DNA of 64,000 nt from positions 500,756,556 through 500,820,555 of the forward strand of contig NC_053392.1 of assembly GCF_905171765.1 (NCBI RefSeq). The letters run 5' to 3'. Origin of the DNA: Bufo bufo. Lineage: Eukaryota > Chordata > Amphibia > Anura > Bufonidae. The position numbers and the translations under genes were made by a program. Numbering within the stretch: position 1 is the first letter of the stretch; each line of letters opens with the position of its first letter. Below the pieces are notes generated by a model. It made no database searches. It was given only the letters and a program-made list of their open reading frames with translations, and had not been told where the DNA came from. This document shows positions 1 to 11,049 of this stretch, piece by piece.

Positions 1-437
1 GGCCATCGCAGTCACCAGACTTAAATCCGATTGAGAACCTCTGGTGGGACTTAAAGAATGCAGTTGCAGCGCGCAAGCCTAAGAATGTGACTGAACTGGA
101 GGCTTTTGCCCATGAAGAATGGGCGAAGATACCCGTAGATCGCTGCAAGACACTTGTGCCAAGCTATGCTTCACGTTTAAAAGCTGTTATAACTGGAAAA
201 GGATTTGTACTAAGTACTAAGATTGAATGTCACTTGGGGGTTGAATAAAACTGATAATGATGCGAGCACAGAAAAGACATTTGTGGTTATTTCATTATAA
301 ATTTTGTTATATTTGTCTGACTTACAAGTGCCTCTTTGATTTAATTGTGAACAAGATGACTGAAATGATAAAAATCAATGTCAAACTGGCCAAAACACTC
401 AATTTCAGTGGGGGTTGAATAATTTTGAACACAACTG
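1..437 (+). mobile_element. Tc1/mariner element, 3' part (cut by window edge)
   Basis: This is the right half of a Tc1-like DNA transposon. It contains the end of the transposase, a non-coding tail and a terminus reading CACAACTG, followed by the TA at 438-439 expected of the duplicated TA target. The left half lies outside the window. Two stretches ending GGGGTTGAATAA, one at the stop codon and one near 411-423, suggest a short direct repeat in the tail. The family assignment rests on the transposase C-terminus and the terminal sequence. Confidence 0.85.
3..248 (+). pseudogene. Tc1-like transposase, C-terminal fragment
   Basis: The open frame at the window edge gives 81 residues ending in a TAA stop. 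It starts within the motif [14 protein letters not shown], which carries the catalytic glutamate of the DDE triad, and continues through [11 protein letters not shown], typical of the Tc1 C-terminus. The usual ending after KAVI is GKGG plus a few residues; here the sequence runs on with about 14 extra residues, so the original stop seems lost. The first two catalytic aspartates lie outside the window, so whether the whole gene is intact cannot be judged. Confidence 0.85.
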
Positions 438-439
438 TA

Positions 440-1582
440 TATCATTCCACATCCACACATTTTACCATCTGGTGTAAGATGTCTCTGTAGCACTTGTGGT
501 CTGCTGCGGGCATCCTCCACTGTATGCATTTTTTTGCTGGGGATCTCCCTTAGCAACAGACCACAAGCGCAGTATCTGATCCCCCGAGCATAAATGCACA
601 ACTGCATTTGGGGTTGAGCATTTCCTGCCTTTTGAAACCACGTATTTTTGTCATTTAAATCGTATAAGTGTGAAGGCTGCATTTGCATTTTTATGCTTGC
701 TGTAAAGGAGGTCCATACTCCCTAGGATATTCAATTCTGGTAAAAAAAAAAAAAACATGTAAGAAACATCACTAGTCTTGTTCATTTGCTGTGTCAGGTA
801 TTGTAGCTCATTTCACTTAAAGTAGATTAGCAGCAGGTGAGTTACTGCACATTACCTGAAACAGTGCTCTTTCTCGTACAATCTAAAAGGCCCCTCCGGT
901 ATAATCATAGATGATGGTTCCATTAGTGGGCTCTAAAATAAATTTATTTATATCAGTCTTTATAATTACTGACCCTCAAATACATATAATTTTACACCAT
1001 CACTAGAGTTCATATATTTTCTATGTGCTTGGTGATTTACCCAAATGTGTGTTTGTAAGGCTGTGCTTGATGATGATGATGTTTTCACCAGGAGCGGACT
1101 GGGAGCTTAAACTGGCCCTAGATAAAACAAAAACTAAAAGTGACCCAATGTTTTAGGCATATCTAAACTGACCGATGGCAGGGACAATAGAAATAGGTGG
1201 GGGCCGGCAATACCGTATTGCAGCACAAAATACTTCCCCAGCAGAATCAAAAACCACAGTGTAGCCCAAAATACTGACACTCCCGCCACAGTTTACAACT
1301 TTATCACCTTCTAGAGGATGACAATACAGTTGAATTCAGGAGGGTGACTGCGGCCACAAACAGTTATATATGTATGTAGTTCTCCTAGCATTTATTAATG
1401 CTGAAGACATCAGATTGTTATGTACTCAGTTGGAGGCAGTGAGGAGAGCTCAGGTGGCAAAATGGACATCCGCCCATCGAGAAATTTCCCTGAAGGGTCA
1501 AAAGCCAATCAGCGCCTGAGGAACACAGAGTGTGTCATAATGGAGCCCCTCAGCATCCATGGATGATGACATCACAAGGGTC
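440..1582. other. No gene seen; AT-rich non-coding sequence
   Basis: No protein family, RNA gene or terminal repeat is recognised. A 115-residue minus-strand open frame (341-688) overlaps the Tc1 terminus and matches no family known to me. A poly-A run lies near 742-755. The stretch from about 1536 contains the first copy of a motif (CATAATGGAGC followed by CAGCATCCATGGATGATG) that recurs at 1738 and 2458. Confidence 0.6.
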
Positions 1583-1913
1583 TCCTTCTTGCTGGCTTCC
1601 GTTGTTGCAATCCAAATTATTCATGACAGCACTGCTTCATTGGATTAACAGATCTGTCCAACTGCAGATCAAAGTGGCAGCCTCAGAAAATCAGTATGGT
1701 GGACCTCACAAAAATTTACTTAGAACACTGAGCGTTCCATAATAGAGACACTCAGCATCTATGGACGATGACATCACAAGGGGCTCTGGCTGTTTACCTA
1801 CCTGGCAGCAGCACTGACACGTCATTCCTCAGTCAGGTGCGGAACCGTGCTCCTCAACAGGTGAGGGCACATTTTTATATGAGTGGGTCAAAGGTGCGTT
1901 TTTACAGGGGTAT
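1583..1913 (+). repeat. Degenerate direct repeat, copy 1
   Basis: This segment is repeated at 2323-2640 in the same orientation, with clear but imperfect similarity. Shared landmarks in order are CTTGCTGGCTTCC, GCAGATCAAAGTGGCAGCC, AACACTGAGCGT, CATCTATGGACGATGACATC, CTCAGTCAGGTG and GTTTTTACAGG. Small open frames here are not shared in reading frame, so the repeat looks non-coding. It may be the tandem remnant of an old retroelement or LTR; no coding domain identifies it. Confidence 0.75.
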
Positions 1914-2322
1914 AAACATTTTTATAAAGAAAAAAGGACTTTTGTGCAGATTGGAATACTGCAGCAGTGTATTTCAGTAAGTGCAGACAGGAGCAGTCTT
2001 ACCCGTTTATGGCCTTCTAAACTTTAAATGTAAACCTACGCACCTGCTGTCGCAGCAAGGGCATGTCAATCGGCCAACACTGAGGCAAAATAATTTCTTG
2101 TTTCTTATTCTCGTCCGCTGCATTGCAGGTTCAGATTAGTGCCTACCCTACCCCCTCCCCTGCCATAAGAAACCAAACCTTTTTAATAGTTTTGGACCAA
2201 GGAGTTTGAGTTCATGCCTGTCTGTTCAAGCAACACACTGTGCTGGTACCGAACTTCCCCAGGATCTCTGCTCCTAAACCTATCTGTTTCAGAAACAAGC
2301 AGTAGTGCACCAAGACTAGCTT

Positions 2323-2640
2323 TCCTCCTTGCTGGCTTCCACTTTTGCAATCCAAACCATTCACGACAGCATTGTGTCATTAGTTTTCAGGTCTGCCCAA
2401 ATGCAGATCAAAGTGGCAGCCCCCATGAAAGTTTCCATACACGGAACACTGAGCGTGCCATAATGGAGCTTCTTAGCATCCATGGACGATGACATCCCAA
2501 TGGGCCCTGGCTGTTTACCTATGATGCTTTATTGCTCAGCACATGATGCTTTATTGCTCAGTCAGGTGTGGAACCCTGCCCATCAAAAGGTGAGGGAGCA
2601 GTTGTATGTGTGTGAGTCAAGGGTGAGTTTTTACAGGAGT
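2323..2640 (+). repeat. Degenerate direct repeat, copy 2
   Basis: Second copy of the 1583-1913 unit, offset by about 740 bases. It shares all landmarks but carries a small local duplication (GATGCTTTATTGCTCAG appears twice near 2523-2560) where copy 1 has other sequence. Confidence 0.75.
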
Positions 2641-2788
2641 CGGGGAGCTGTATCAATATTAGATCGGTGGGGGTTCGACTCCTGGCAGAGGATACTTGTA
2701 ATTACACCTGATCACCACTGCAATTGCAGCGGCGATCAGTTAAACAGCCACTGCTGCATTTCCCTGTCACGTGGATGAAAACTTTTGG

Positions 2789-2910
2789 GGGTGGGGAGGG
2801 GGGACAGCCAATAGCAGGAGGTGATGCGGACGAGCCTCCCTAGCATCGCGGGTGACACTAGGGAGGCTTGTCCCTGTCACCGTCTGCTATTGGCTGCCCC
2901 CCTCCCACCC
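2789..2910. repeat. Long imperfect hairpin (palindrome)
   Basis: Two arms around GGGGGGACAGCCAATAGCAG and its complement CTGCTATTGGCTGCCCCC enclose an inner pair of arms, GAGCCTCCCTAG and CTAGGGAGGCTTG, around a short loop. It could form a cruciform of about 50 pairs with a few mismatches. Such structures are typical of small palindromic DNA transposons (MITEs). A terminus-like sequence, GGATAACCCCTTTAA, about 140 bases downstream (3047-3061) may be its end, but no matching left end was found. Confidence 0.8.
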
Positions 2911-4214
2911 GAATGCCTTAATCCCTGCGACGGGAAGATGCAGCAGTGGCTGTGCCGGTATGAGAAGCGATGCGGGTGTCCGGGAGCGAGGTAAGTATAA
3001 CCTCTGTGAGGTTATGCCCAGGCATATGGGGGTGGATTCTAGAACTGGGATAACCCCTTTAATGGTGATGAATTGTGAGATGAAAGGCAGGATCCTCAGC
3101 AGCCTTGGAGGTTGCAGTAATGAGAGAACTTTGAAGTAGAACAGTTCTTTTACTGAAGAATCAAATTCAAGTACTAATATGGACATGGATAGGCAGTTCT
3201 TACAAAATATGCAATTTCCACAGTTCTTACAGGTTACATTGCTGCAGTAATAAGTACTGTATGGCCAAGATGTTTCTTCAAAAATTTTTCCTCACAATGC
3301 ACTTCTCTCTCTAGCATAAGAATCCAAAAAAAGGAGTGTAACACTTCTCACTATGCAACTACAGGGTGTACCCCAATGTGAGATTACGTTCTACACCTTT
3401 TTTTTACAGAATTCACAGTTAAAGTTATTACAGGTTTTCACATGTAGTATAGTGGGCATATCCAGATTCTGTCTTTTAGGTTTGTCCAGGGCCAGAAGCA
3501 TTTATCCTTCTGGACAATGTCTGCTATAGAGTCTATGCGCTTCTTGTTAAGCAGTTTATCTCCACAGGGCTTCTACTCGCACCTCCTCTAAACACTGGAA
3601 TGCTTTTCCAAAATATCTTTGCTCTTTTCTCTACATCTTTGCTTCTCTGGCTGGTCTTCTCTCTAGAGCTGAACTCATCAATGTCTAGGCATCCACTGTC
3701 TTTATACTGACTCACATGTCTATAAAACTAAGCACCTATTCCCTATGGGGAGAGGTACACAGCCCCACCTAGTAACTAGTTGTTAAGGCCTGTTTACTCT
3801 TAGAACAAATTACATACAGAATGCATCAATATACAATAAATCAAATTTTTGACATTTTAGCAGCATAAATACAGGAAATGCACGGAAAAGCCATATAAAA
3901 GTGACACACTACAGTAGCAGTGGGACACTGCATGATAATACAGTTTAAAATCTTTACTGCATGATGATACAGTTTAAAATCTTTACTTTTATTATAATAA
4001 TTTATTAATGCATTATAGACATTACGTGAAAACATATATTTATAGGTGGTAGTGTTCTATAAAAATTAGACATGTCTGTTTTAGTAACTACTGCATACTC
4101 CATGCAATAACAATTCTGGAGCATCTATTCTTATGTCTCTATTTTGTGCTTTTCTACCTAATTATTCCTAAGAGAATATTTGAAATGTGAATTACAATGA
4201 TATAAAACAATGCT
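2911..4214. other. No gene seen; non-coding
   Basis: The sequence is AT-rich from 3100 onward and lacks recognisable coding sequence. A short local duplication is visible around 3930-3985, where TGCATGATAATACAGTTTAAAATCTTTAC recurs in part (both copies contain ACAGTTTAAAATCTTTAC). Nothing else supports a feature. Confidence 0.6.
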
Positions 4215-4218
4215 TTAA

Positions 4219-4340
4219 CCCCTTAAGGACCCGTGCCGTACATGTACGGCGCTGGTGGACGTGACTTAAGGACCAGCGCTGTACATGTACGGTGGGCTGA
4301 TCGGGCGGGTGCAGGTGCTTCGCCTGCCCGATCAGCAGCA
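4219..4340. repeat. Terminal palindromes of the piggyBac-type element
   Basis: The left end carries CCGTACATGTACGG twice (perfect self-complementary 14-mers near 4237 and 4277) and then a hairpin with arms GCTGATCGGGCGGG and CCTGCCCGATCAGC around 4287-4333. Sub-terminal palindromes like these are expected binding or structural sites for transposase, but that role is inference. Confidence 0.75.
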
Positions 4341-4699
4341 GGGGTTTGGCAGTCACTGACAGCCGGACCCCTGCCGAATACGCCGACATCGGTGTATTAA
4401 CCCCTTGTATGCCGCGGCCAAAGATGCAGTGACGGGGACCCAATGGCAGAGAAGGCAGCCCGATGCCTTCCATACGCATCGGGGCTTGCCTTCTACGGAA
4501 GGCTGTCAGCATACAAGCTGACATGCAATGCATTACAATACACAATGTATTGTAATACATTGCAGAGGGGATCAGACCCCCAGAAGTTGAAGTCCCAGAG
4601 TGGGACAAAAAAAAGTAAAAAAAATAAGTGTTTTCCATAATAAAAAATAAAGTTTGTAATAGAAAAAAATGCCCCTTTCCCAAAATAAAACACATAAAA

Positions 4700-6340
4700 T
4701 TGTAAAAAAAAATAATAGAAAAACAGACATATTTGGTATTGCCGCGTCCGTAACGACCGGCTTCATGAAAATATCACATGACCTAACTCCTGAGGTGAAC
4801 ACCGTTAAAAAAAAAAAAAAAACTATGCTAAAAAATTTTTTTCTTTCACCTTACATCACAAAAAGTGCAACACCAAGCGATCAAAAAGTCATATGTACCC
4901 CAAAATAGTGCCAATCAAACCATCATCACATCCTGCAAAAATTATACCTTACCTAAGACAATTGCCCAAAAAATAAAAAAATATGTGGCTCTCAGACTAT
5001 GGAGACACTAATACATGATTTTTTTTGTTTAAAAAATGATACTATTGTGTAAAACTTAAATAAATAAATAAAAGAATACATATAGCTGCTCTATAAAAAT
5101 ATTACATAACCTAACCCCTCAGGTGAACTCGTAAAAAAAATATAATAAAAACAGTATCAAAAAAACATTTTTTGGTCACCTTACATCACAAAAAGTGTAA
5201 TATCAAGCGATCAAAAAGTCATATGTACCCCAAAATAGTGCTAATTAAACCGTCATCTAATCTTTCAAAAATGATAACCTACCTAAGACAATCGCCCAAA
5301 AAAAAACAAAAAAAAACCTATGGCTCTCAGACTATGGAGAAAATAAAACATGATTTTTTTTTTTGTTTTAAAACTGATATTATTGTGTAAAACTTAAATA
5401 AATAAATAAATAAATAAAAGTTTACATATTAGGTCCGTAACGACATGCTCTATAAAAATATCACATTACCTAACCCCTCAGGTAAACACCGTAAAAAAAA
5501 ATATTAAAACAGTGTTAAAAAAGCCATTTTTTGTCACCTCACATCACAAAAAGTGTAATACCAAGCGATCACAAAGTTATACACACCCCAAAATAGTACC
5601 AATCAAACCGTCAGCTCATCCCGCAAACAATAAGATCCTACCTAAGACAATGGGCCAAAAAACAAAAAAAAACTGTGGCGCTCAGAATATGGAGACACTA
5701 AAACATGATTTTTTGTTTCAAAAATGCTTTTACTGTGTAAAACTTAAATAAATTTAAAAAAGTATACATATTAGGTATTTCCGCATCTGTAACAACCTGC
5801 TGTATAAAAATATTTCATGAACTAACCCCTCAGGTGGACACCGTAAAAAACAAACAAAAAAACTGTGTTTAAAAAGCCATTTTTTGTCACCTTACATCAC
5901 AAAAAGTGTAATACCAAGCGATCAAAAAGTCATATGCACCCTAAAATTGTACAAATTAAACCGTCATCTCATCCTAACAAAAATGAGCACCTACATAAGA
6001 CAGTCGCCCCCCCCCCCAAAAAAAAAGAAAACTATGGCTTTCAGAATGTAGAGACACTAAAAAAGCATTTTTGAAAAAATGCTTTATTATGTTTAACTGA
6101 AACAAACAACCAAAAAAAGTCATATTTAGTCATATTTGGTATTGTTGCGTCCGTAACAACCTTGTCTATCAAAAAAGCACATGATCTAACCTGTCAGATG
6201 AACATTGTAAATAACAAAAAAAAAAAAAATGGTGCCAAAACAGCTATTTTTTGTTACCTTGCCTCACAAAAAGTGTAATATAGAGCAACCAAAAATCATA
6301 TGTACCCTAAAATAGTGCCAACAAAACTGCCACCTTATCC
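4700..6340. repeat. Tandem repeat, period about 350 bp, roughly 5 copies
   Basis: A unit recurs near 4733, 5080, 5433, 5773 and 6140. Each has GTCCGTAACGAC or a variant, AACCCCTCAGGTGAAC, a poly-A tract, CATCACAAAAAGTG, CAAGCGATCAAAAAGTCAT, CCAAAATAGTG and CTCAGACTATGGAGA. Short open frames in each unit merely repeat with it and are not genes. Inverted relatives of this unit occur in the autonomous relic at 21100-21960, supporting the shared family. Confidence 0.8.
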
Positions 6341-6935
6341 CGTAGTTTGCAAAATGGGGTCTTTTTTTGGAGTTTCTACTCTAAGGGTGTATAAGGGGGG
6401 TCTTCAAATGTGACACGGCAACTTAAAATGATCCCAGTGAAATCTGCCCTCCAAAAACCACATGTTCTCCTTTCCTTCTGCGCCCTGCCGTGTGCCCGTA
6501 CAGCAGTTTACAATCACAAATGGGGTGTTTCTGTAAACTACAGAATCAGGCTAATAAATATTGAGTTTTGTTTGGAAGTTAACCCTTGCTTTGTTACCGG
6601 AAAAAATTGATTAAAATGGAAAATCTGGCAAAAAAGTGAAATTCTGAAATTTCATCTACATTTTCCTTGAACTATTGTGGGTGTTCCAGGGGTTAACATG
6701 GGTAAATGGGTAAAATTAGTTTTGAATACCTTGAGGAGTGTAGTTTCTAAAATGGGGTCATTTTTGGGTGGTTTCTATTATGTAAGCCTCACAAATTGAC
6801 CTAAGACCTGAACTGGTCCTTAAAAAGTCGGTTTTGGAAATTTTCCAAAAAATTTCAAGATTTGCTTCCAAACTTCTAAGCCTTTTAACGTCCCCAAAAA
6901 ATAAAATTTTTAAATTTATTTTGTAATTTTGGTAT
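6341..6935. other. Unique part of the piggyBac-type element, no gene
   Basis: This AT-rich stretch matches, in reverse complement, 20500-21060 of the piggyBac relic. Shared blocks include the segment around TGGGGTGTTTCTGTAAACTAC, GGTTAACATGGG-type spacers, AATGGGGTCA and CCTGAACTGGTCCTTAAAAAG. The 66-residue open frame at 6410-6610 and its counterpart on the minus strand at 20714-21061 share sequence because the DNA is homologous; no function is supported. Confidence 0.6.
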
Positions 6936-7499
6936 TTAACCACCTCAGCTCCCCTAGCTTAAACACCCTTAATGACCAGACCACTTTTTACAATTCTGCA
7001 CTACACTACTTTCACGGTTTATTGCTCGGTCATGCAACTTACCACCCAAATGAATTTTACCTCCTTTTCTTCTCACTAATAGAGCTTTCATTTGGTGGTA
7101 TTTCATTGCTGCTGACATTTTTTGTTATTAATCGAAATTTACAGAAATTTTTGCAAAAAAATGACATTTTTCACTTTCAGTTGTAATTTAAAAAAAAAAT
7201 ATATATATTTCTATATAAATTTTTCTCTAAATTAATTGTTCTACATGTCTTTGATAAAAAAAAAGTTTGGGTAAAAAAAAAATGGTTTGGGTAAAAGTTA
7301 TAGCGTTTACAAACTATGGTACAAAAATGTGAATTTCCGCTTTTTGAAGCAGCTTTGACTTTCTGAGCACCTGTTATGTTTCCTGAGGTTCCACAATGCC
7401 CAGACAGTAGAAAAACCCCACAAATTACCCCATTTCGGAAAGTAGACACCCTAAGGTATTCGCTGATGGGCATAGTGAGTTCATAGAACTTTTTATTTT

Positions 7500-9430
7500 T
7501 TGTCACAAGTTAGTGGAAAATGATGATTTTTTTTTTTTTCTTACAAAGTCTCATATTCCACTAACTTGTGACAAAAAATAAAAACTTCCATGAACTCACT
7601 ATGCCCATCACGAAATACCTTGGGGTGTCTTCTTTCCAAAATGGGGTCACTTGTGGGGTAGTTATACTGCCCAGGCATTTTAGGGGCCCGAATGCGTGAG
7701 AAGTAGTTTGAAATCAAAATGTGTAAAAAATGCCCTGTGAAATCCTAAAGGTGCTCTTTGGAATATGGGCCCCTTTGCCCACCTAGGCTGCAAAAAAGTG
7801 TCACACATGTGGTATCGCCGTACTCAGGAGAAGTCAGGCAATGTGTTTTGGGGTGTCTTTTTACACATGCCCATGGTGGGTGAGATAAATATCTCTGTCA
7901 AATGACAGCTTTGTATAAAAAAAATGGGAAAAGTTGTCTTTTAGAGAGATATTTCTCTCACCCAGCATGGGTATATGTAAAAAGACACTGCAAAACACAT
8001 TGGCCAACTTCTCCTGAGTACGACGATACCACATGTGTGACACTTTTTTGCAGCCTAGGTGGGCAAAGGGGCCCACATTCCAAAGAGCACCTTTAGGATT
8101 TCACAGGGCATTTTTTACACATTTTGATTTCAAACTACTTCTCACGCATTAGGGCCCCTAAAATGCCAGGGCAGTATAACTACCCCACAAGTGACCCCAT
8201 TTTGGAAAGAAGGCACCCCAAGGTATTTCGTGATGGGCATAGTGAGTTTATGGAAGTTTTTATTTTTTGTCACAAGTTAGTGGAATATGAGACTTTGTAA
8301 GAAAAAAAAAAAAATAATAATCATCATTTTCCGCTAACTTGTGACAAAAAATAAAAGATTCTAGGAACTCGCCATGCTCCTCACGGAATACCTTGGGGTG
8401 TCTTCTTTCCAAAATGGGGTCACTTGTGGGGTAGTTATACTGCCCTGGCATTTTAGGGGCCCTAATGCGTGAGAAGTAGTTTGAAATCAAAATGTGTAAA
8501 AAATGCCCTGTGAAATCCTAAAGGTGCTCTTTGGAATGTGGGCCCCTTTGCCCACCTAGGCTGCAAAAAAGTGTCACACATGTGGTATCGCCGTACTCAG
8601 GAGAAGTTGGCCAATGTGTTTTGGGGTGTCTTTCTACATATACCCATGCTGGGTGAGAGAAATATCTCTCTAAAAGACAACTTTTCCCATTTTTTTATAC
8701 AAAGTTGGCATTTGACCGATATATTTATCTCACCCAGCATGGGTATATGTAAAATGACACCCCAAAACACATTTCCCAACTTCTCCTGAGTATGGCGATA
8801 CCACATGTGTGACACTTTTTTGCAGCCTAGGTGTGCAAAGGGGCCCAAATTCCTTTTAGGAGGGCATTTTTAGACATTTGGATTCCAAACTTCTCACGCT
8901 TTAGGGCCCCTAAAAAGCCAGGGCAGTATAAATACCCCACATGTGACCCCATTTTGGAAAGAAGACACCCCAAGGTATTCCGTGAGGGGCACGGCGAGTT
9001 CATAGAAGTTTTGTTTTTTTGGCACAAGTTAGCGGAAATTTATTTATTTATTTTTTTTCTCACAAAGTCTCCCTTTCCGCTAACTTGTGACAAAAAGTTC
9101 AATCTTTCATGGACTCAATATGCCCCTCAGCGAATACCTTGGGGTGTCTTCTTTCCGAAATGGGGTCACTTGTGGGGTATTTATACTGCCCTGGCATTTT
9201 AGGGGCCCTAAAGCGTGAGAAGAAGTCTGGAATATAAATGTCTAAAAATTTTTACGCATTTGGATTCCGTGAGGGGTATGGTGAGTTCATGTGAGATTTT
9301 ATTTTTTGTCACAAGTTAGTGGAATATGAGACTTTGTAAGAATAAACAAACAAAAACAAAAAAACTAAATTTCTGCTAACTTGTGACAAAAAAAATAAAA
9401 ATCTTCTATGAACTCGCCATGCCCCTCAAA
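7500..9430. repeat. Array of alternating inverted repeats (about 390-bp arms)
   Basis: One module, running from GTCACAAGTTAGTGG through ACCTTGGGGTGTCTTC, TTTAGGGGCCC, CACCTAGGCTGCAAAAAAG and GTGTCACACATGTGGTATC to CCCAGCATGGGTATATG, occurs at least four times in alternating orientation. Symmetry centres lie near 7540, 7920, 8310, 8700 and 9050. Pairs of neighbours form palindromes up to about 760 bases long. Open frames of 60-120 residues appear on both strands in every copy and are artefacts of the repeat. The same module is at 63190-64000. Confidence 0.85.
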
Positions 9431-9639
9431 AGTGATCTTTTTATAGCGCCGCAGCGATTTTACGGTGTTTTTGCAGTGATCGGAAAAAAAAAATTCTGTC
9501 ACTGTGGTGGGGCGGACTGAATGCAAGTGTGCTCACAAGATCAGGCCTGATCGGGCGAACACTGCGTCTTTTGTAGAGCCTATAGAACATGTCCTATTCT
9601 TGTCCGCAATTTTCTATATAGTTCTGGCAATGTGCGGAT

Positions 9640-9890
9640 CCGCAAAATGCGGAAAGCACATTGCCGGTGTCCGTGTTTTGCGGATCCGCGGTGTCCGTGT
9701 TTTGCGGATCCGCAAAACACATACGGACGTCTGAATGGAGCCTTACAGGGGGGTGAACAATGACAGGGGGTGATCAGGGAGTCTATATGGGGTGATCACC
9801 CCCCTGTAAGGCTCCATTCAGACGTCCGTATGTGTTTTGCGGATCCGCGGATCCGTGGGTCCGCGGATCCGCAAAACACATACGGATGTC
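9640..9890. repeat. GATC/CCGCGG palindrome cluster, left part
   Basis: The sequence is built from GGCTCCATTCAGACGTCCG, TATGTGTTTTGCGGATCCGC and their complements, which together form perfect palindromes, joined by TGATCACCCCCCTGT spacers. The Penelope-like insertion begins at 9891 within one such unit, and the array resumes at 14160. Confidence 0.85.
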
Positions 9891-9891
9891 T
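9879..9891 (+). repeat. TSD of the Penelope-like insertion, left copy
   Basis: CATACGGATGTCT here and CATACGTACGTCT at 14147-14159 match at 11 of 13 positions and restore an uninterrupted satellite unit when one copy is removed. This dates the insertion after the array formed. Confidence 0.75.
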
Positions 9892-10312
9892 ACAATATAT
9901 GGGGTTCGGACCGCGCTTCTGGTCCAGGTCAGTGTGCAAGTTCTTAGTCCTTCTTACTTCCTCGTTTACAAAGAGAGCCTGAGGGCTGCAAATATCCCTC
10001 AAGTAGATATCCTGCAAACAATGGAATTATAATAGTGTGAGTCCGTATGTAACAGTAACCTGCATTGCACTGATTATACTCACACAATGCGAATCACACA
10101 AGGCGTAAATGTAATCCCTCCGTGGTAAGTTGTTCTTGTTCTATCGGAACAGCCACGTTTCCATGCAATCTGGTTAGATCCCCACACGGACTCAAATGAT
10201 GTATACCTCAGACAAATCTATATTTCTTTTCTTCAGATTCCTGAAAATTTTAAGACAACTTTCTTAAAACAACTTTTTAAAACACATAAAATTCCCAGCG
10301 TCCGCTGCTTCT

Positions 10313-10351
10313 GCCCGACCCGGGTTTCACTCCTAGAGCTTCGTCAGGGGC
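10313..10351 (-). ncRNA. Hammerhead ribozyme, PLE left arm
   Basis: On the minus strand the core is CTGACGA, stem II AGCTC-TAG-GAGT, then GAAA and a short self-complementary stem III (ACCCGGGT) ending in the GTC cleavage triplet. Stem I pairs GCCC, just before CTGACGA, with GGGC, just after GTC. All conserved hammerhead core nucleotides are present. It is identical to the right-arm copy at 13599-13637. The very short stem III suggests it would act as a dimer, as reported for hammerheads of this class. Confidence 0.85.
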
Positions 10352-10539
10352 GCACTTGTTTTCACCCCCCCCCTACTTTTTATTCGTCCATTGCAATTAA
10401 TCAGGAGTCAGGTGTGTTCCTCCACAGTGTTTTCCTATCCTGCTATTAACCCTATACTGGACTCTCCTCATCCCCAGGGGAAAGAAGGCGGATGTTATTA
10501 AGTCCCCATTCACATGAGCATGCTTTTTCGGTTTTTACA

Positions 10540-11046
10540 CTAATTCAATACAGCTTGCAGGTCCAAATCCACATTTAGACCTCCCGGCTGTAGTGTACCT
10601 AATTCATATATCCACTTGGTTTCTTGCCTATTGATTTTTTCCAAAAGACTGCCTCCCCTCCAATGGTTTTGTACGGATTCTACTCCCATAAACTTTAGAC
10701 CTTCTGTTTTTTTTTGGTGGTATTTTTTATAATGGGTCGATACTCCATGACTTTCAAGACCTTTTTTTATGTTTCTTATGTGTTCCTGTATGCGGACTTT
10801 TAGAGGTCTAATAGTCCGTCCAACATACTGGAGGCCACAAGGGCACTCCAGTACATATACAACCCCTTTACTATGACATGTCATCTCACCTACTACTTCT
10901 AATTGTATGTCTTTGTTGGTACTTTTGATCAGCGTATTCTTTTGTAATTTTTCTGTTCTTTTTCTATTCTTGCATGGAATGCAAAAGCCACACCAATTAA
11001 AGCTGTTTTTCGTTTTTTTGTTCTTGTGTTTATTTTCAAAACGATT
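10540..11046 (-). pseudogene. PLE GIY-YIG endonuclease domain, inverted fragment
   Basis: The minus strand encodes the final 170 or so residues of the PLE protein: the CGFCIPC cysteine motif, then GVVYVLECPCG and LQYVGRT of the GIY-YIG nuclease, to the native stop. There is no reverse transcriptase or start on this side, since the inverted copy stops at 11049. It differs from the plus copy at a handful of residues (for instance ECPCG against ECSCG). Confidence 0.85.
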
Positions 11047-11049
11047 GGC

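Larger units (their letters stand above)
9891..11049 (-). repeat. Inverted arm of the PLE, left
   Basis: Reverse complement of 12905-14059. Differences are few: the translated endonuclease portions differ by about four residues in 114. The inner junction lies just after AAACGATTGG at about 11049, where the sequence switches to the PLE N-terminal coding region. Confidence 0.9.

Noticed and set aside
341..688. 115-residue minus-strand open frame with several Cys
   Set aside because: It overlaps the Tc1 terminus and has no recognisable domain; possibly chance or an unknown repeat fragment.
6410..6610. Open frame similar to one at 20714-21061 on the other strand, suggesting a conserved small protein
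   Set aside because: Both lie in homologous non-coding parts of the same piggyBac family; frames are not preserved at the ends and no start or motif is shared.
7861..9202. Overlapping 60-123-residue open frames on both strands, with near-identical products
   Set aside because: They follow the alternating inverted repeats exactly and occur in every copy including the reverse strand; similarity reflects DNA symmetry, with no protein motif.
10907..11040. Start of a 218-residue plus-strand ORF with a signal-peptide-like hydrophobic N-terminus
   Set aside because: This part is the antisense of the inverted PLE arm and fuses artificially to the true PLE N-terminal coding sequence at about 11050; it is not a signal peptide.
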